Positions 11,040 to 22,022 of a stretch of 64,000 nt of DNA are shown piece after piece. Location: positions 1,030,001 to 1,094,000 of the forward strand of contig LSRY02000022.1 in the NCBI GenBank assembly GCA_001643675.2, written 5' to 3'. The DNA comes from Monocercomonoides exilis (lineage: Eukaryota > Preaxostyla > Oxymonadida > Polymastigidae). A program made the position numbers and the translations under genes. The first letter of the stretch is position 1, and each line of letters starts with the position of its first letter. The notes beneath the pieces were generated by a model that ran no database searches, had not been told where the DNA came from, and saw only the letters and a program-made list of their open reading frames with translations.

Positions 11040-13170
11040 TTTTCAGCCAATTGGCACCATGAAATGAAGAAAAAGGAAAAAGATGAACATTTTTAAATGA
11101 GGGAATTAAGGAACACGACTGTTGAGTTTGCATGGATTGAGCTGTTTGAAGATGTTATTTGGAGGAGTGCGTGTTATTTGAGGGGGAGTGTGGTTGTGGT
11201 GAGGGGATGTGGTGTGGAAATTGGGAGAGGCAAGGAGGCAGGGGTGTTTGAGCTGGGTGGGTACAGAGGGATTGGAAGGGGAGGAAATGTGTGTGGGAGA
11301 CTGTTTGGAGGAAATGGGAGGATGGGGCAGACGGGGAGTGAGAGAGAATGTGGAGGAGGAAGAGGAGGAGGAAATCGAAGAAGAGAAAATGGAGAAAGCC
11401 AAAAAGTGAGTTTTTTGTGGCTGTTGAAGGAATAGTTGATAGATTGAGGGCTTTGAAGAAGGATAGCCAGATGAATTCAACACAAGACAGCGTTTATGAG
11501 AATGAAACAGAATGAAAAGAGAAGAAGAAGAAGAGACTGGAGAAGCAGGATGAGAAGAAGAGGAACGAGTTACTGAAGAAGAAAGGAAGAGATGGAAATG
11601 CAAAGCCCACATCGATCAGGTTGATTGGGCAGAAGGCGATCGACGAGGCGATGAAGAAGTTCAAAGAGCAGCAGGAGATAAAAAGAAGGGAGAAAGAAGA
11701 GGAAGAGCTGCACAAAATATCTGTGGCAAAGAAGATGTTGGCGGGAAGCCATTGGAGATCTCATCTTTCATGGCATCGGATTTGAGCATCACACCAGAAG
11801 AGGTGGAAAGAAGGAGAAAGGAGAAAGGAGATGTTGAAGGAGAAAGGGAAAGCTATGAAATGAGAAGGGAACGCAAGGGAAAGTGGAGTAAGCTGCAAAG
11901 TCAAAGAAGAAACAGGGCAGAAAGCCTCATCATATGACAGTTGCAGCGAAGGAAGCCAGCAAACGTCTGAAAAGCTGCAAAAAGACGAAGACAAGCAAAA
12001 AGAGAAGAGAGTTCAGAGGGAGAGAGCGATTCGCAGGAGGAAAGTGAGCAGGATGAGCTGAATATTTTCATTCAGCAGCAGACGATGCTGGAGACTGATG
12101 AAGCAAACAGCAACGAGATTGAGCAGTAGATCCCGTCAACGAAACAAACACAGCAGGATAGCCACGAAGCCAACAGACAGACTCCGAAAGAGGCGAAAAT
12201 GAGGAGATGGCAGCAAATGACAAAGAGAAGAGCGAAGTAAGTGCTGAAGAGGGAGTGGGGCAGCTGAGCCGGAGCTAGAACCAGAGCCAGCAAGGCAACA
12301 TGTCTCAGAATCGTGCATCACAGGGGCAAGCAGCAGCAGGGTAGAAGGCAAACCCGTCGATGTCTGTGATGAACCTTCTCACGTCAGACGAGGAGCTTCT
12401 GCCGTTCTTCACACGCACGTTCAAGATGGAAGAAAAGTCGTATTCAAGAATCAGGAAGGAGAAAGAGGAGAAAAGGAAGGAGTTGGAGCAGAAATGGAGC
12501 AAGAAGGCATGCAAAGAAGAGAAAGAGAAGGAGCTCAAAGGAGCTGCAGAAGCACCAGAGGCCAAGAATTCAGCATTCATCTTAAAGCGCATCAAGCGCA
12601 TGAGGGAAGTGTATCTGATGCTGCACCAGGGGCTGATGAAGCAGAAGCATCCAGCTTCAACTGCTTTGTCACAGGCAGCTCTTTTCAATTCTTTGTCATC
12701 TTCTCTCGATGGGATATCTGGTTCGATAAGCTCAGAAGGAGAGAAGAGGTCACTGAGGGACACGAGGAAATTTCGGAGCTTTGGAAAAGGAGGCAGTCGA
12801 GGAGCTGAGCAGGATGGATGAAAGATGAGGAGAAGATGAAAGAAAGTCCGGTAATAATTGATCTTTCAATTGAAGTTGCGAAGGATGTGTTTGAGAAGAT
12901 CACTCTCAGAGAAGGGGTCCAGGCGTGGTGCATTGCGAGAGAGCAGACAGTGAAGCATTCACTGAAGCTGGAAAAGAGAAAAGTGCTTCAAGGCAACCTG
13001 TAGAAGTTCATAACGAAATAAGGGGAGGACAAAAGGGAGAAGCAAAGAGAAGAAGAGGAATGGGAGTGGCAAAAGAAATTGGAGCAGGACATAATTATTG
13101 AGCTGCAGAATCAAGAAGAGGAAAGAAAGAGAAAGAGGAGGAAGCGAGAATGATGGAGTGAGAATAAAAG
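11040..13170 (+). pseudogene. Decayed Lys/Glu-rich gene inside the long-arm element
   Basis: This stretch is markedly less AT-rich than its surroundings and shows coding-like plus-strand sequence in shifting frames. At 11500–11770 it reads as a coiled-coil-like run containing KPTSIRLIGQKAIDEAMKK. Around 11900–12010 it reads KPHHMTVAAKEASKRL. At 12360–12821 there is a 153-codon frame (MSVMNLLTSDEELLPFFTRT..., ILKRIKRMREVYLMLHQGLM). At 12840–13000 it reads VFEKITLREGVQAWCIAREQ. Frame changes and stops separate these pieces, so it is a pseudogene. I do not recognise the family. It could be the element's own gene or a captured host gene. Confidence 0.45.
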
Positions 13171-13979
13171 GAAAGAAAAATGAAAGTGAGTGGAATAATA
13201 AGCTCTGTTAAAAAATACAAAAGCTGCAAAAGCACACGTTTGATATAAGATTAACCGTCGAATCTCATTTGATATTAGTTTTTTTATGGCTTTTTTGTTT
13301 ATTGTTTCATGTTGTGATCCATTCTTAAAAAGTGTCGCAAATCAGAAATAAATCAAATTCAGCATTTTCTTTTCTGAGTTTTAACTTTTCAAAAAGCGCT
13401 CTGAAGTTCAAAACAACAGAGCAACATGAAATTATTCTGTCAAAAAATTGCTGCAAATTGATTAAAAAAGAAACAAAACAGCATTATTGAATCTTTTTTT
13501 CTTACAATGATTTCCAGAGCTTTTCTTTGAATTTTTTATTTGTTTTATCTGTTTCGTTTTTTTCTCTCATTTCATATGTTCACTGCCTTCAAAAAATACA
13601 AAACATAGTTTTTCGTAACCGTGTCATATGTGAAATGAGGCATCATATTCAAGTGTTTCGGTTTTTATATTATCATCTCACCTTTTCAAAAAAAACATAT
13701 ATCTCTGTAAAATTCAGTAAAAAGATTGATTTTTTCTAACATAAGAAAAGAATTTATTTAAAAAAACAATAAACATTTCAATAAATAAAATAATGCACAA
13801 TGTTTGGAACGAATAACAAATAAAAAACAACGAAAAACAACAACACAATAAAATAAAAGATTGCAATCCCCAAGCTCTTCATCCTTCATATAATTTTAAA
13901 ATCAATCAACATTAATCACAAATAACTGCATATTCGACTTCGCTTCAGATTCGATTTTACTTTTTTTATGGAAAATTCG

Positions 13980-14460
13980 TTTATCAATGCTTCGCATAAA
14001 TATCTCAAATCGCTCAAAATAGAAATGCACCGTTAATAACATTAATTATTTCATCAAAAAGATAACCACAAAAATTATAAACCTTGCTATTTTACACAAA
14101 AATGTAATAAATCAATCAATCATTTATTTTCAGATGTTGTTTAATTCAAATCACAAAAAAAAGTAATAACACTAATTCATACTCAAATTATAATTATTTT
14201 CAAACAACAATTGCTCTTGTTGGGTGTTGTAATACTAAATAATTCATATATTAAAAATTGCCAAAAAAATAAATGTTATTATGGTATATTCAAGATTTTC
14301 TCAATTTCACTTATTTTTCAATAATTCCTTCACACTTCCTTTTCATTTCACTTATTAACACATATTTGAGCTTTTTATTGCTCATACCACAATTATGAAA
14401 AAAAAGATCTTTCTTCGAACAAAGTTACGATATGAAAAATAATGACCCATTTTTTCAATC
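13980..14460 (-). repeat. Right arm of the long inverted repeat
   Basis: Inverted partner of 10319–10830. Its outer end (aaagatctttcttcgaac and the following bases, 14405–14450) is nearly identical to the reverse complement of 10366–10436. Beyond 14460 it is interrupted by the hAT-like element. Confidence 0.65.
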
Positions 14461-14468
14461 CAACAATG
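14461..14468 (+). repeat. Left target-site duplication of the hAT-like element
   Basis: The 8-mer caacaatg lies directly before the element end tagacctgtgcgaca. The same 8-mer follows the other end at 17907–17914. Confidence 0.85.
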
Positions 14469-17400
14469 TAGACCTGTGCGACAAGTGGCAAATTTTGCCA
14501 GTAACTGACACAGGTGACCGACAGGACAATCATTTGCTGATCACAACCATAAATATTATTTTCTCGTCTTTATTTTGTTAATAATTTTCGAATAGAAATA
14601 TTAATTATTATCAAAAAATTATTTCATATTTTAGACAGAATGTTTCATCAAACAACAAAATTTTTAAATTATGTTGTTACATGGCAGGATGCATTTTTTC
14701 TGAAAAAAAACAAGAAAGAAAGAAAAAGAGAAAAGAAAAGAAAAAAGAAATCCAAAGTGTTTTTTTTTATCAAATTTGAAATAATATATTTAAAATAATG
14801 ATTTAAAACATTTTTTGCAATTTTATTTTGAAAATTCAATTAATCAAAATTTCCAAAATATATTTTTCACTGACAAGATCAGTGAAATATTGAATTTTAT
14901 ATGCCACTGGATGTCACTTCTGTCACTGACAATACATTTTGTCAATGAAATAAACACGTTCAAAATAGAAACAGAATAACAAAATAACTTGTTGAACATC
15001 TGAAATGTTTGAGATTTCGTTTTTCCATCTTTTTTACAACCATAACTTTTCATTTGATATTTGATAATCCTTTATTTTCGTTGAAAGAACCAAACATGTG
15101 TCCAAAAAAGATCTGAAGAATGCACATTGATAGACAATTTCAATTAACGATTGTTTGAAGATTGATATGTTTGTTAATTTCATTGTTTCATTATTCTTTG
15201 TTTGTTTGAATCATTTTTCAATTTCCTTTACGTGATGTGATTTTTTCACTTATAAATGCATAACTAATTTTATTTTGAAAACATACCTAACAAAGTCTTT
15301 GAATAACAATTCCGGATCTATTACAAAATAAAGGATGAAATTTCATATAATTTTTTATGGAAGTGAAAAGCAATATCAATGCCTTTACGAGGAACATTTG
15401 TAAAAGCAATGAAAATAAAAGTGTATGCATGAACTTAGACCAAGGTATTGAATCAATTTACTCAAATGCCACAAGCTGGACATGCTTATCATATAGCCTG
15501 AACAGCAATTGCAAAATTTCAACCATTAAAGTGCGGGACATTCAATGAAATTACGATCATTCTTTATTCTCCAGGTGCATGTTGAGTTAATTTTTAACGA
15601 TCGCTGACAAATTGATATTTTTTACAAACCATTCATTCCACTGCTCAAAATTCTACACTCACGTTGTATGGTTCACCTCCTCTTCGATATTTTCATCTTA
15701 TTTTGGATCATCTTCGAAGCAATTTTTCTTTCTCGATACTTTTTTTCCTATTGCAATGTGTTTATACGAAGATTCTATCAAAATTGAGGGAGTTTTTTTT
15801 TGGAAAGAGTTACAATCGAAAAGATCAGAGAAAAACCAGCAGAATAGAAAGATTTTTTTAACAGAAAAATAAAGGGCAGCTGGAGATGATGAAAGAAAGA
15901 TGAAGAATGAAATGTGTTATTTTCCCGGAAGATTAAATCAATATATTTCTTTATGAAGTTTTCTGAAGAAGAAAAGAGAAGTGCGGAATAATCTTCCAAA
16001 CACTTTTTTTTTCAAATGAAATTAGGTTTCACTTCATTTTTTTTTGAGAAATTATTAAAAGTCAAATAAAATTTTTAGACTCTCAAGTGCTTGTTATCAA
16101 TTTTGCGAGTTGAATAAAAAGGATATAATTTTGAAGTTACAAATATTTTTGATTAAAATAAAGTGAAATATTCACAAAATATTCATTAATATCTCATGAT
16201 GAATTATCGTAATATTTTCCGCTTTGAAAATAAAGTATCCTTTGTTAGCTAATGATTAAGTTGTCGTATTTTTCTTCTTCCATTTTATTATCCGCCTTTT
16301 CGTTCAATTTCTTCACAACATTCGTGAATAATTGCAAGCAATCAAATAACATTCTATCTACCACTGTTTGTCGCTGCATCTCTTCCAAAACAACATTAAT
16401 AGCTCCCTCTTTTAATAAGCCATCTGTTTTCAAAGTTCTATTTCCTGCTGCTATTTCTAAATAAATATAAACATTTCTCCCCTATTTCTTTGCGATTGTC
16501 CTTCGAAGCTCGAAATACAAAAAAGAGCAATTGATAAACTTTGAATGTTTTTATTTCACAGTTTGCCTAAGAAAAAATATAACTCCAATACCAAGAGCCA
16601 TCTCATCAAAACAAGCTTTTATTTCATTTCATTTCCTCTTTCATCTTTTTTCTTTCACAGTCAACACACCTTTCCAACTCTTCCAGTTCTCTTATTGCTT
16701 CTCTTCCGAAATGCAGTTCATTTGCAATGACATCTTCCAAATTTTCATCAAAAACTGCCACTCTGTCTGATGTGTGAGTCATATAAGATTGTTGTTTTTT
16801 TGATTTATTGGATAATCTCTTTAAAATGATTCATGAAAAGCTCACTCCACGCTCCTAAAAAGAAAATTAGAAAGAAATTCCAAAGGATCAAACATGAAAT
16901 GGAAGTGTTCATACAAAAAATTCATCACACCAATTCAATAACAACAAAGCAGTTTGAACATCATTTTGAACTTCCTCTTTTCCCTCCTTCTTCAGAGCAA
17001 CATTCAGAAGACAAGGTATTCAAATTGAAAGCAATTAAGAAAATTTCCGGTTGCAAAGCAAAAGATTTCACACGCAAATATTAGAAAGAAGATTTTCGTT
17101 CTTCTCCTCTTTTTTCTGCGTCATCAATCATCTTCATATATTTACCAAACAATGAATATGCGCAAAGGCCTTCGTTCCAATAACCTTCCATCACATTGAA
17201 ATATCCAATATGCTGCAATTGTAAAAATGACATTTTCCAGTGGAGATTTCTTTCATTTAATCATTTTGTCAATTTAGTCAATGGTTCTTTTGAGAAAATT
17301 GAATTGCATTCATCCTTATTCATTTCTTTCTATCTTATGTTCATTTAATCTATTTTCTGTTTCCTTTCGTTTTCAGCGCAGCTTTCAAGCTCAAAAAACA

Positions 17401-17829
17401 ATTCCGAATAAAAAACAAAGTCAGAAAGGAAATAATTAAGAATTTGAATGTGACAACGAATGCATACCATTGAATTTTCAATTGGCATGTATCCTCAATT
17501 TTTCTGAAATATTTTTCATTCAGGAAACAACATTTCTTTATCATAAAAATTGAAATCGCACATGCTAAGATTTATTGAATTGAAGTTAAATCGAAACTTA
17601 AATTGTTCATGACAACAACAATGTTGACACTATTCATCTTTGAATAAATATGACATGTAACGTATATTATTAGAAAACTATATTTTATAAATAAATTTAT
17701 GTTATAATGGATCGAATGATCTTGTTAAAGAAATATTTTTTTAAATTGAAAACAAACTTGAAACCATAAATATATTCGATTTTACAGTTTTTTTATCAAA
17801 AAATTTGACCTTTTTTTTTTTTTTTCTTT

Positions 17830-17860
<31 letters not shown>

Positions 17861-17906
17861 GTGACCGACAGCAATAAAAAATGGCATGTCGTGTCGCACA
17901 GGTCTA
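14469..17906. mobile_element. hAT-like non-autonomous element carrying a host gene fragment
   Basis: The termini are exact inverted copies for 15 bp (tagacctgtgcgaca at 14469 and its reverse complement ending at 17906). They are flanked by an exact 8-bp duplication, caacaatg, at 14461–14468 and 17907–17914. An 8-bp target duplication with ends starting TAG fits the hAT superfamily. The motif gtgaccgacag recurs near both ends (14515 and 17861). No transposase frame is present in the 3,438 bp. It carries instead a degenerate reversed copy of the helical-repeat family seen at 22.0 and 25.9 kb. A nearly pure T tract (17812–17859) lies by the right end. The intact duplication suggests this is the youngest insertion in the nest. 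Confidence 0.8.
16245..17400 (-). pseudogene. Degenerate copy of the helical-repeat family inside the hAT-like element
   Basis: Read on the minus strand from 17400 downward, pieces of the family found at 22.0 kb (copy A) and 25.9 kb (copy B) appear in order. First is ENERKQKID, like EAEQKQKIEEM; then LQHIGYFNVMEGYWNEG, like LLKHIGYCKELKD. Next come a remnant of the LL.DLCECYLL segment, NLEDVIANELHFGREAIREL (near 16720), and finally LLKEGAINVVLEEMQRQTV (near 16420). Several stops and frame changes separate them, so the copy is dead. It lies wholly within the hAT-like element and was either captured by it or inserted into it. Confidence 0.7.
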
Positions 17907-17914
17907 CAACAATG
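17907..17914 (+). repeat. Right target-site duplication of the hAT-like element
   Basis: The 8-mer caacaatg directly follows the element end ...gtcgcacaggtcta and matches 14461–14468 exactly. Confidence 0.85.
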
Positions 17915-18463
17915 TTTCATAAATTATTCAACTTTGAAGAACCGCATTTATGTGGTTTGTTCTTCATGTTTGATTTTGATTTTGATATCAAAAAATAATA
18001 TTTTGTTCTTTTCATTGACAATAGCTCGACAATTCATAGTGTATTTTTTTGTCAAGTTTTTCAATGAAAAATGTTTGTTTTTATTGTTGCAGGTTTTTGG
18101 ATCACTTATTTTCTTTGTCGAAAAATTTAGTTCATTGACTATTATGCGATTTATTTTTAAATCTGAAAATGAAATATATTGTTTTTCTCTTTTGTTTTTC
18201 TTTTTTCAAAAATGTTTTTATTTCTTTTTTTTCTGAAAATTATTGTTTCTTTTCATTGAAAATGCTTATCCTTGCTTTTTAAGAAAAAAAAGAGTTATCC
18301 TGATTCTTTATCAAGAATTATTGAAACTTGTTGTTGGAAACAACGCAATTAACAAAATGTTTGGCAATCAAATTGCATAGTGATTTCCTGAAAGATTATT
18401 GTTTGATATGAAGAGATTGAAAAGGTTTGTTATGTTTTTCAACTTTTCACGATAGTTTATTTC

Positions 18464-21086
18464 TCACAAATCATTTTTCTTTGGATTATTTTCACTTTCA
18501 TCAGAATCCGTAAAAAGAACATATTGCTCGGATAATCTTTTGGGCAAACCTTTCACTGATCTCATGGAATATTTTTTGTGCAATTTTTTTCCATCCGAAT
18601 CTTCTTCTTCGTTGCTTGATGAAAGATCTTCTTCTATATATTCACTGCTGTCAAGATCTCTTTTTTCCTTTTCTTTCGATTTGTTTAATCTGTCGGAATG
18701 ATGATCAGTTTCTGAAGATTCTTCTTCAGAATAATAAGAAGTACTTGACAAATCAGAAACTTGTTTTCGACCATCTGCTTCATCCAAATGATCTGACCGG
18801 CACAAAATAAATCTTTTCTGTTTGTTTTTTCTTCTGAAAACATGAACGACCAAAATATTTTCTTCCCCTTCTTGTGAATCAGTTGGATCTGATTCGAAGT
18901 CTGTTGAACATGAGTTATCGTTAGGCTCAGTATCGTCGCTAGTGTTTTCATTAGAAGTGAGGTTTGAAAGCTTATATTCTGTAGAAGTTATTTTTGAAGA
19001 TGAAGGTCTTTCCTTAATATTTTGAATCGTTTTTTGATTAATATATGTTGTGTGAACATTCTCAACTCTTTCATCATCACAAATAGACTTTTTCTCTTCA
19101 AAAGCTTGCCATTCCTTCAGAACTGCTGTTGATGTAATTAGTTTCCCAGAGATAGACCATCGGTTCGTCTGTCTTGCAGGTTTTATGCCGAAAGGAAAGT
19201 TATCCAAAGTGCGCCTCAGAACGTGAGATATTCGAGAAGACATTATTCCAGCTTCATTGAACCCATGCCGTATTACTCTTGGGGCCATCGCATAATAAGA
19301 GCAATCTGCGATGGCTTGGACAAAAGGAAAAAATTCTGTTTTCATTTTGCTCACACTTGGTTCATTTCGAACATTTTTCAATTGCTTTTTGAGTGCAGCA
19401 TTAGGTCCGAGATCAAGTGGCTGAAGGATGTGGGATGTGTGTGCTGGAAGCACAACGACATCCACGTTTTCTTCAGATAATTTTTGCCACAGCTAGATAT
19501 TTTGTCTTGAAGAATGGCCGTCAAGAATAATTAAAGCAGAAGGAAATGAATGGATTGTTTTTTCTTCAGATATTTTTTCATATTTAGTCATTTCTTTTTT
19601 CGATAAGTTTGCTTTCGGAAGATGAGCGTCATTCTTTATCCACCAATCTCTATTATCATCTTCTTCAAATAGAAATATTCCTTCATCAGAACAATCAGAA
19701 TGAGTTTCATCACAAAAGTTTGAAATTACACCAACATCAACTTTAGGAAATCCATCTGATGGAATTTGAAAACTCTTTTTGATTCAAATAGAATTTTCAC
19801 ACTCTGAAAATTCTTTTGAAGTGTCATATGCGGATTGTTGCAGTTGCTGCAACGCTTGAATTCGATCTCCTTCCGAATACATTGTATTTGAAAGTTCCAG
19901 TTTGTCAGAACAAACGGATTCCTTGTGACTTTTTTCATTATCACACTGATCTTTGGATTTTGAGGATTTTGTCGGTGAATCTGAGTTATCTGTTGGAAAT
20001 AGTTCTGATCCAGCTGTTGAATGCAACACTAGAGATTCATGATCGTCATCATCTTGTATATTTTGTTGTGTTGTTTTTTCACTAGAATCATTCTTTTTCA
20101 TTTTCTGATCGCATTTTTCTAACCTTCTTTCTTTCGTTTTCAATTCACAAGATTTTTTTTGGAATATTTCATATTGATATTGTTGAATTCTTTCAACAAC
20201 TTTTCTTTGCTTTTGAATGAAAGGAAGTACATGTTCTAACATTATTTTTTCAAATAGCTCTTTTGTCATCCATCCTTTTTGAGTTGAATGCAAAACGAAC
20301 GAATCGTCATTCCATTGTTCGTTGATTTCTTTTTCATATTTTGAACTGAAAAGAAGATGAGTGGGGAGATGATATCCATCAGCTCTCACAATGAATAAAA
20401 GAGTTAAATGACGAAGAGGAGGCGTTTCTAAACATGGCAAGTATTTGCATTTTTCATTAGCAATTCTTTTCCTATGATGACGACAATTGGACTGACAACT
20501 TGTTTCGTCCAATTGTAATATTAACGAAGGATGGTATTTTTTCTTCAGCATCAAAGTTCGCAAATGAGAAAGAAAAGACTGTATGTTTTCTTTTAACGAT
20601 GCTCTCAAGCGTGCATGATCAAGTCGAACTGGATTTATCATTCGCAATTGTTTTTGCCTTGATAAAAAATCGTAAACCCATCTAAGACTCGGTGTTTCGA
20701 TATATTCAGAAGAGGCCGGAGATCTTTCAATTCGAATTTGTCTTGCCTTGATTGGGAAAAAAAGTTAAAAATTTCAAAATAAAAAAATCATACTAAAAAA
20801 GGAATGTCATTTATTGATGGCTGCTTTAAACATTGTGCCAATTCAATATAATTTGAACAAGCTTCTCTTCTTCTTCCTTTGTCAAATATCGTGGTCTTCC
20901 ATTAATACCAGATATCTCACCGCGAGATTCCATTCGATTTGCTCTGTTTCTTCGAAAATATTCTTTTCTGGAATTATTCATATTTTCTGTCTTCACTTTT
21001 TGCATTTTAAAAATATGAATATTTTCTTTTGACTGATTTCTGCTAATTTTTGGCTTTTTGAGAATATAATATGGAATTTCTCCCAT
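18464..21086 (-). pseudogene. DDE superfamily (pogo/Tigger/CENP-B-like) transposase, decayed
   Basis: Read from 21086 down, an N-terminal helix-turn-helix-like region comes first (KEYFRRNRANRMESRGEISG, RPRYLTKEEEEKLVQII). A frame change near 20840 and a probable intron (about 20750–20790, donor GTATGA) follow. The next frame (20750–19784) runs from ARQIRIERSPASSEYIETPS into the catalytic core. That core has LILQLDETSC (first Asp), a long insert rich in Lys, Ser and Asp, then SALIILDGHSSRQNI (second Asp) and LPAHTSHILQPLDLGPNAAL (third Asp). The signature DGHSS...LPAHTSHILQPLD is diagnostic of the DDE_1 family. Two in-frame stops interrupt it: TGA after CENSI (19784) and TAG after SSRQNI (19492). 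The C-terminus is acidic and Ser-rich, ending at 18464. It is the transposase of the surrounding 9.74–21.24 kb element, recently inactivated. Confidence 0.85.
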
Positions 21087-21200
21087 TATAGCAAATGCAT
21101 TTTCATACTTATTAAAAATTCGTTCATAATTTCATGTGTTTATTAAAAAAGACTTAAATTTGACACTAAAAATTTTTTGATGTTTCCAAAAATCCAAAGA

Positions 21201-21229
21201 GTGCGGGTTTTTGCAAATGTTCGGGTTTT
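21201..21229 (-). repeat. Right terminal inverted repeat of the DDE element
   Basis: Reverse complement of 9748–9776 with a single mismatch. It lies about 115 bp upstream of the transposase start, as expected for this class. Confidence 0.8.
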
Positions 21230-21290
21230 CGCACACATCATTATTTTTTCTTTGAAATCCTTCCTCTTTTGTCTTCATTCTTTTTGATAA

Positions 21291-21790
21291 CAAACTGAAT
21301 ATGTTTTCACCTCTTGCACCAAACTAAAAATTATGAAAATCATGGCATTTACGCATATTCCTTTGTTTCCAACTTTTTATGCAATTATCAGTTCAATTCT
21401 CATCGTATTGCTCTCTCAAGCGGATATTGACCATTTCAACAATAAGTCATATTCCTGCACTTTGGAGAGGTTATGAATAGAAATATCTTCACAACCAATA
21501 GAACAATATAAAATGCATTCATGTAGATATTTTCATTCAAAAATAAAATTGTTGAATTTCGTCAACAATCCAATTTCAAAAATAATTTCGCAAAATTAAA
21601 AAAATCAATTCATCTTTATCTTTGTTTGATTTCACCATTGGATATATTATTAATGATTCAACAGGACAGATTCGCTCGTTGGTTTCTGATTTTTCTTTCA
21701 GAAAAACTGATCCTAATAATATTTTCAGATCATTGAATCCATAACAACAAACAGAAAAACAAAGCGTTCTTTTTCTTTGGAATTGCAAAT
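21291..21790. repeat. Upstream block duplicated with the helical-repeat genes (copy 1)
   Basis: Shared in the same order with 25311–25750: ttttcacctcttg, the stretch from catcgtattgctc through ggccatttcaacaataa (diverged), tcctgcactttggaga, and gatcattgaatccataacaacaaac. On the minus strand part of it could be read as a short decayed coding segment (NIRLREQYDEN here, NLRFVEQYDEN in the other copy). Its function is unknown. Confidence 0.55.
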
Positions 21791-22022
21791 AGAGAATGTT
21801 CACGCAAGATAGAATAGTTTGAACGCCCATGTTTCTTTCATCTTTAGTGAGTTTTTATTTTTCATTTACTCTTCTATCCAATCATTTGAACTTTCATTGT
21901 GAATATCAAAATGGCGTGCTTTCTTCATTCAATTTTTTTAAAAAAAACATCTGTATATAGGAGACAGACAATACAAAAATGTTCATAGGCTTGTAATTAT
22001 TATTTTGCAGAATTCTATTTGA

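Larger units (their letters stand above)
10319..14460. mobile_element. Element with about 500-bp inverted arms and a decayed internal gene
   Basis: The arms are about 10319–10830 (left) and 13980–14460 (right, inverted). The outermost part is nearly identical: tgggtcattatttttcat, atcgtaactttgttcgaag and aaagatctttttttt occur at 10366–10436 and, reversed, at 14384–14452. Inward the match is diverged but clear, for example gaatgattgtttgatttatt with ccatttttgtgtaaaa (10690–10730) against 14100–14130 reversed. The hAT-like element at 14469 sits at the outer edge of the right arm. Long inverted arms occur in Polinton/Maverick, foldback and some MULE elements, but none of their proteins is recognisable here, so the class is unknown. 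Confidence 0.6.
9743..21235 (-). mobile_element. Pogo/Tigger-like DDE transposon carrying nested insertions
   Basis: The ends are inverted copies of each other. The stretch 9748–9776 begins aaaacccgaacatttgca and ends in aaacccgcac; its reverse complement lies at 21201–21229, with 28 of 29 positions matching. A decayed transposase reads from the right end inward (21086 to 18464). The long distance between transposase and left end is explained by nested insertions in 10.3–17.9 kb. Without those, the element would be roughly 4 kb, a usual size for the group. Exact termini and a TA target duplication could not be fixed: TA is present at both flanks but at unequal distance from the matching ends. 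The left end abuts the truncated surface-protein gene at 9733. Nothing recognisable other than element sequence was seen in 9780–10310 or 17915–18460. Confidence 0.65.

Noticed and set aside
17886-18236. 116-codon plus-strand frame at the end of the hAT-like element
   Set aside because: It starts inside the terminal repeat and is Phe/Leu-rich from T-rich DNA; no family resemblance.
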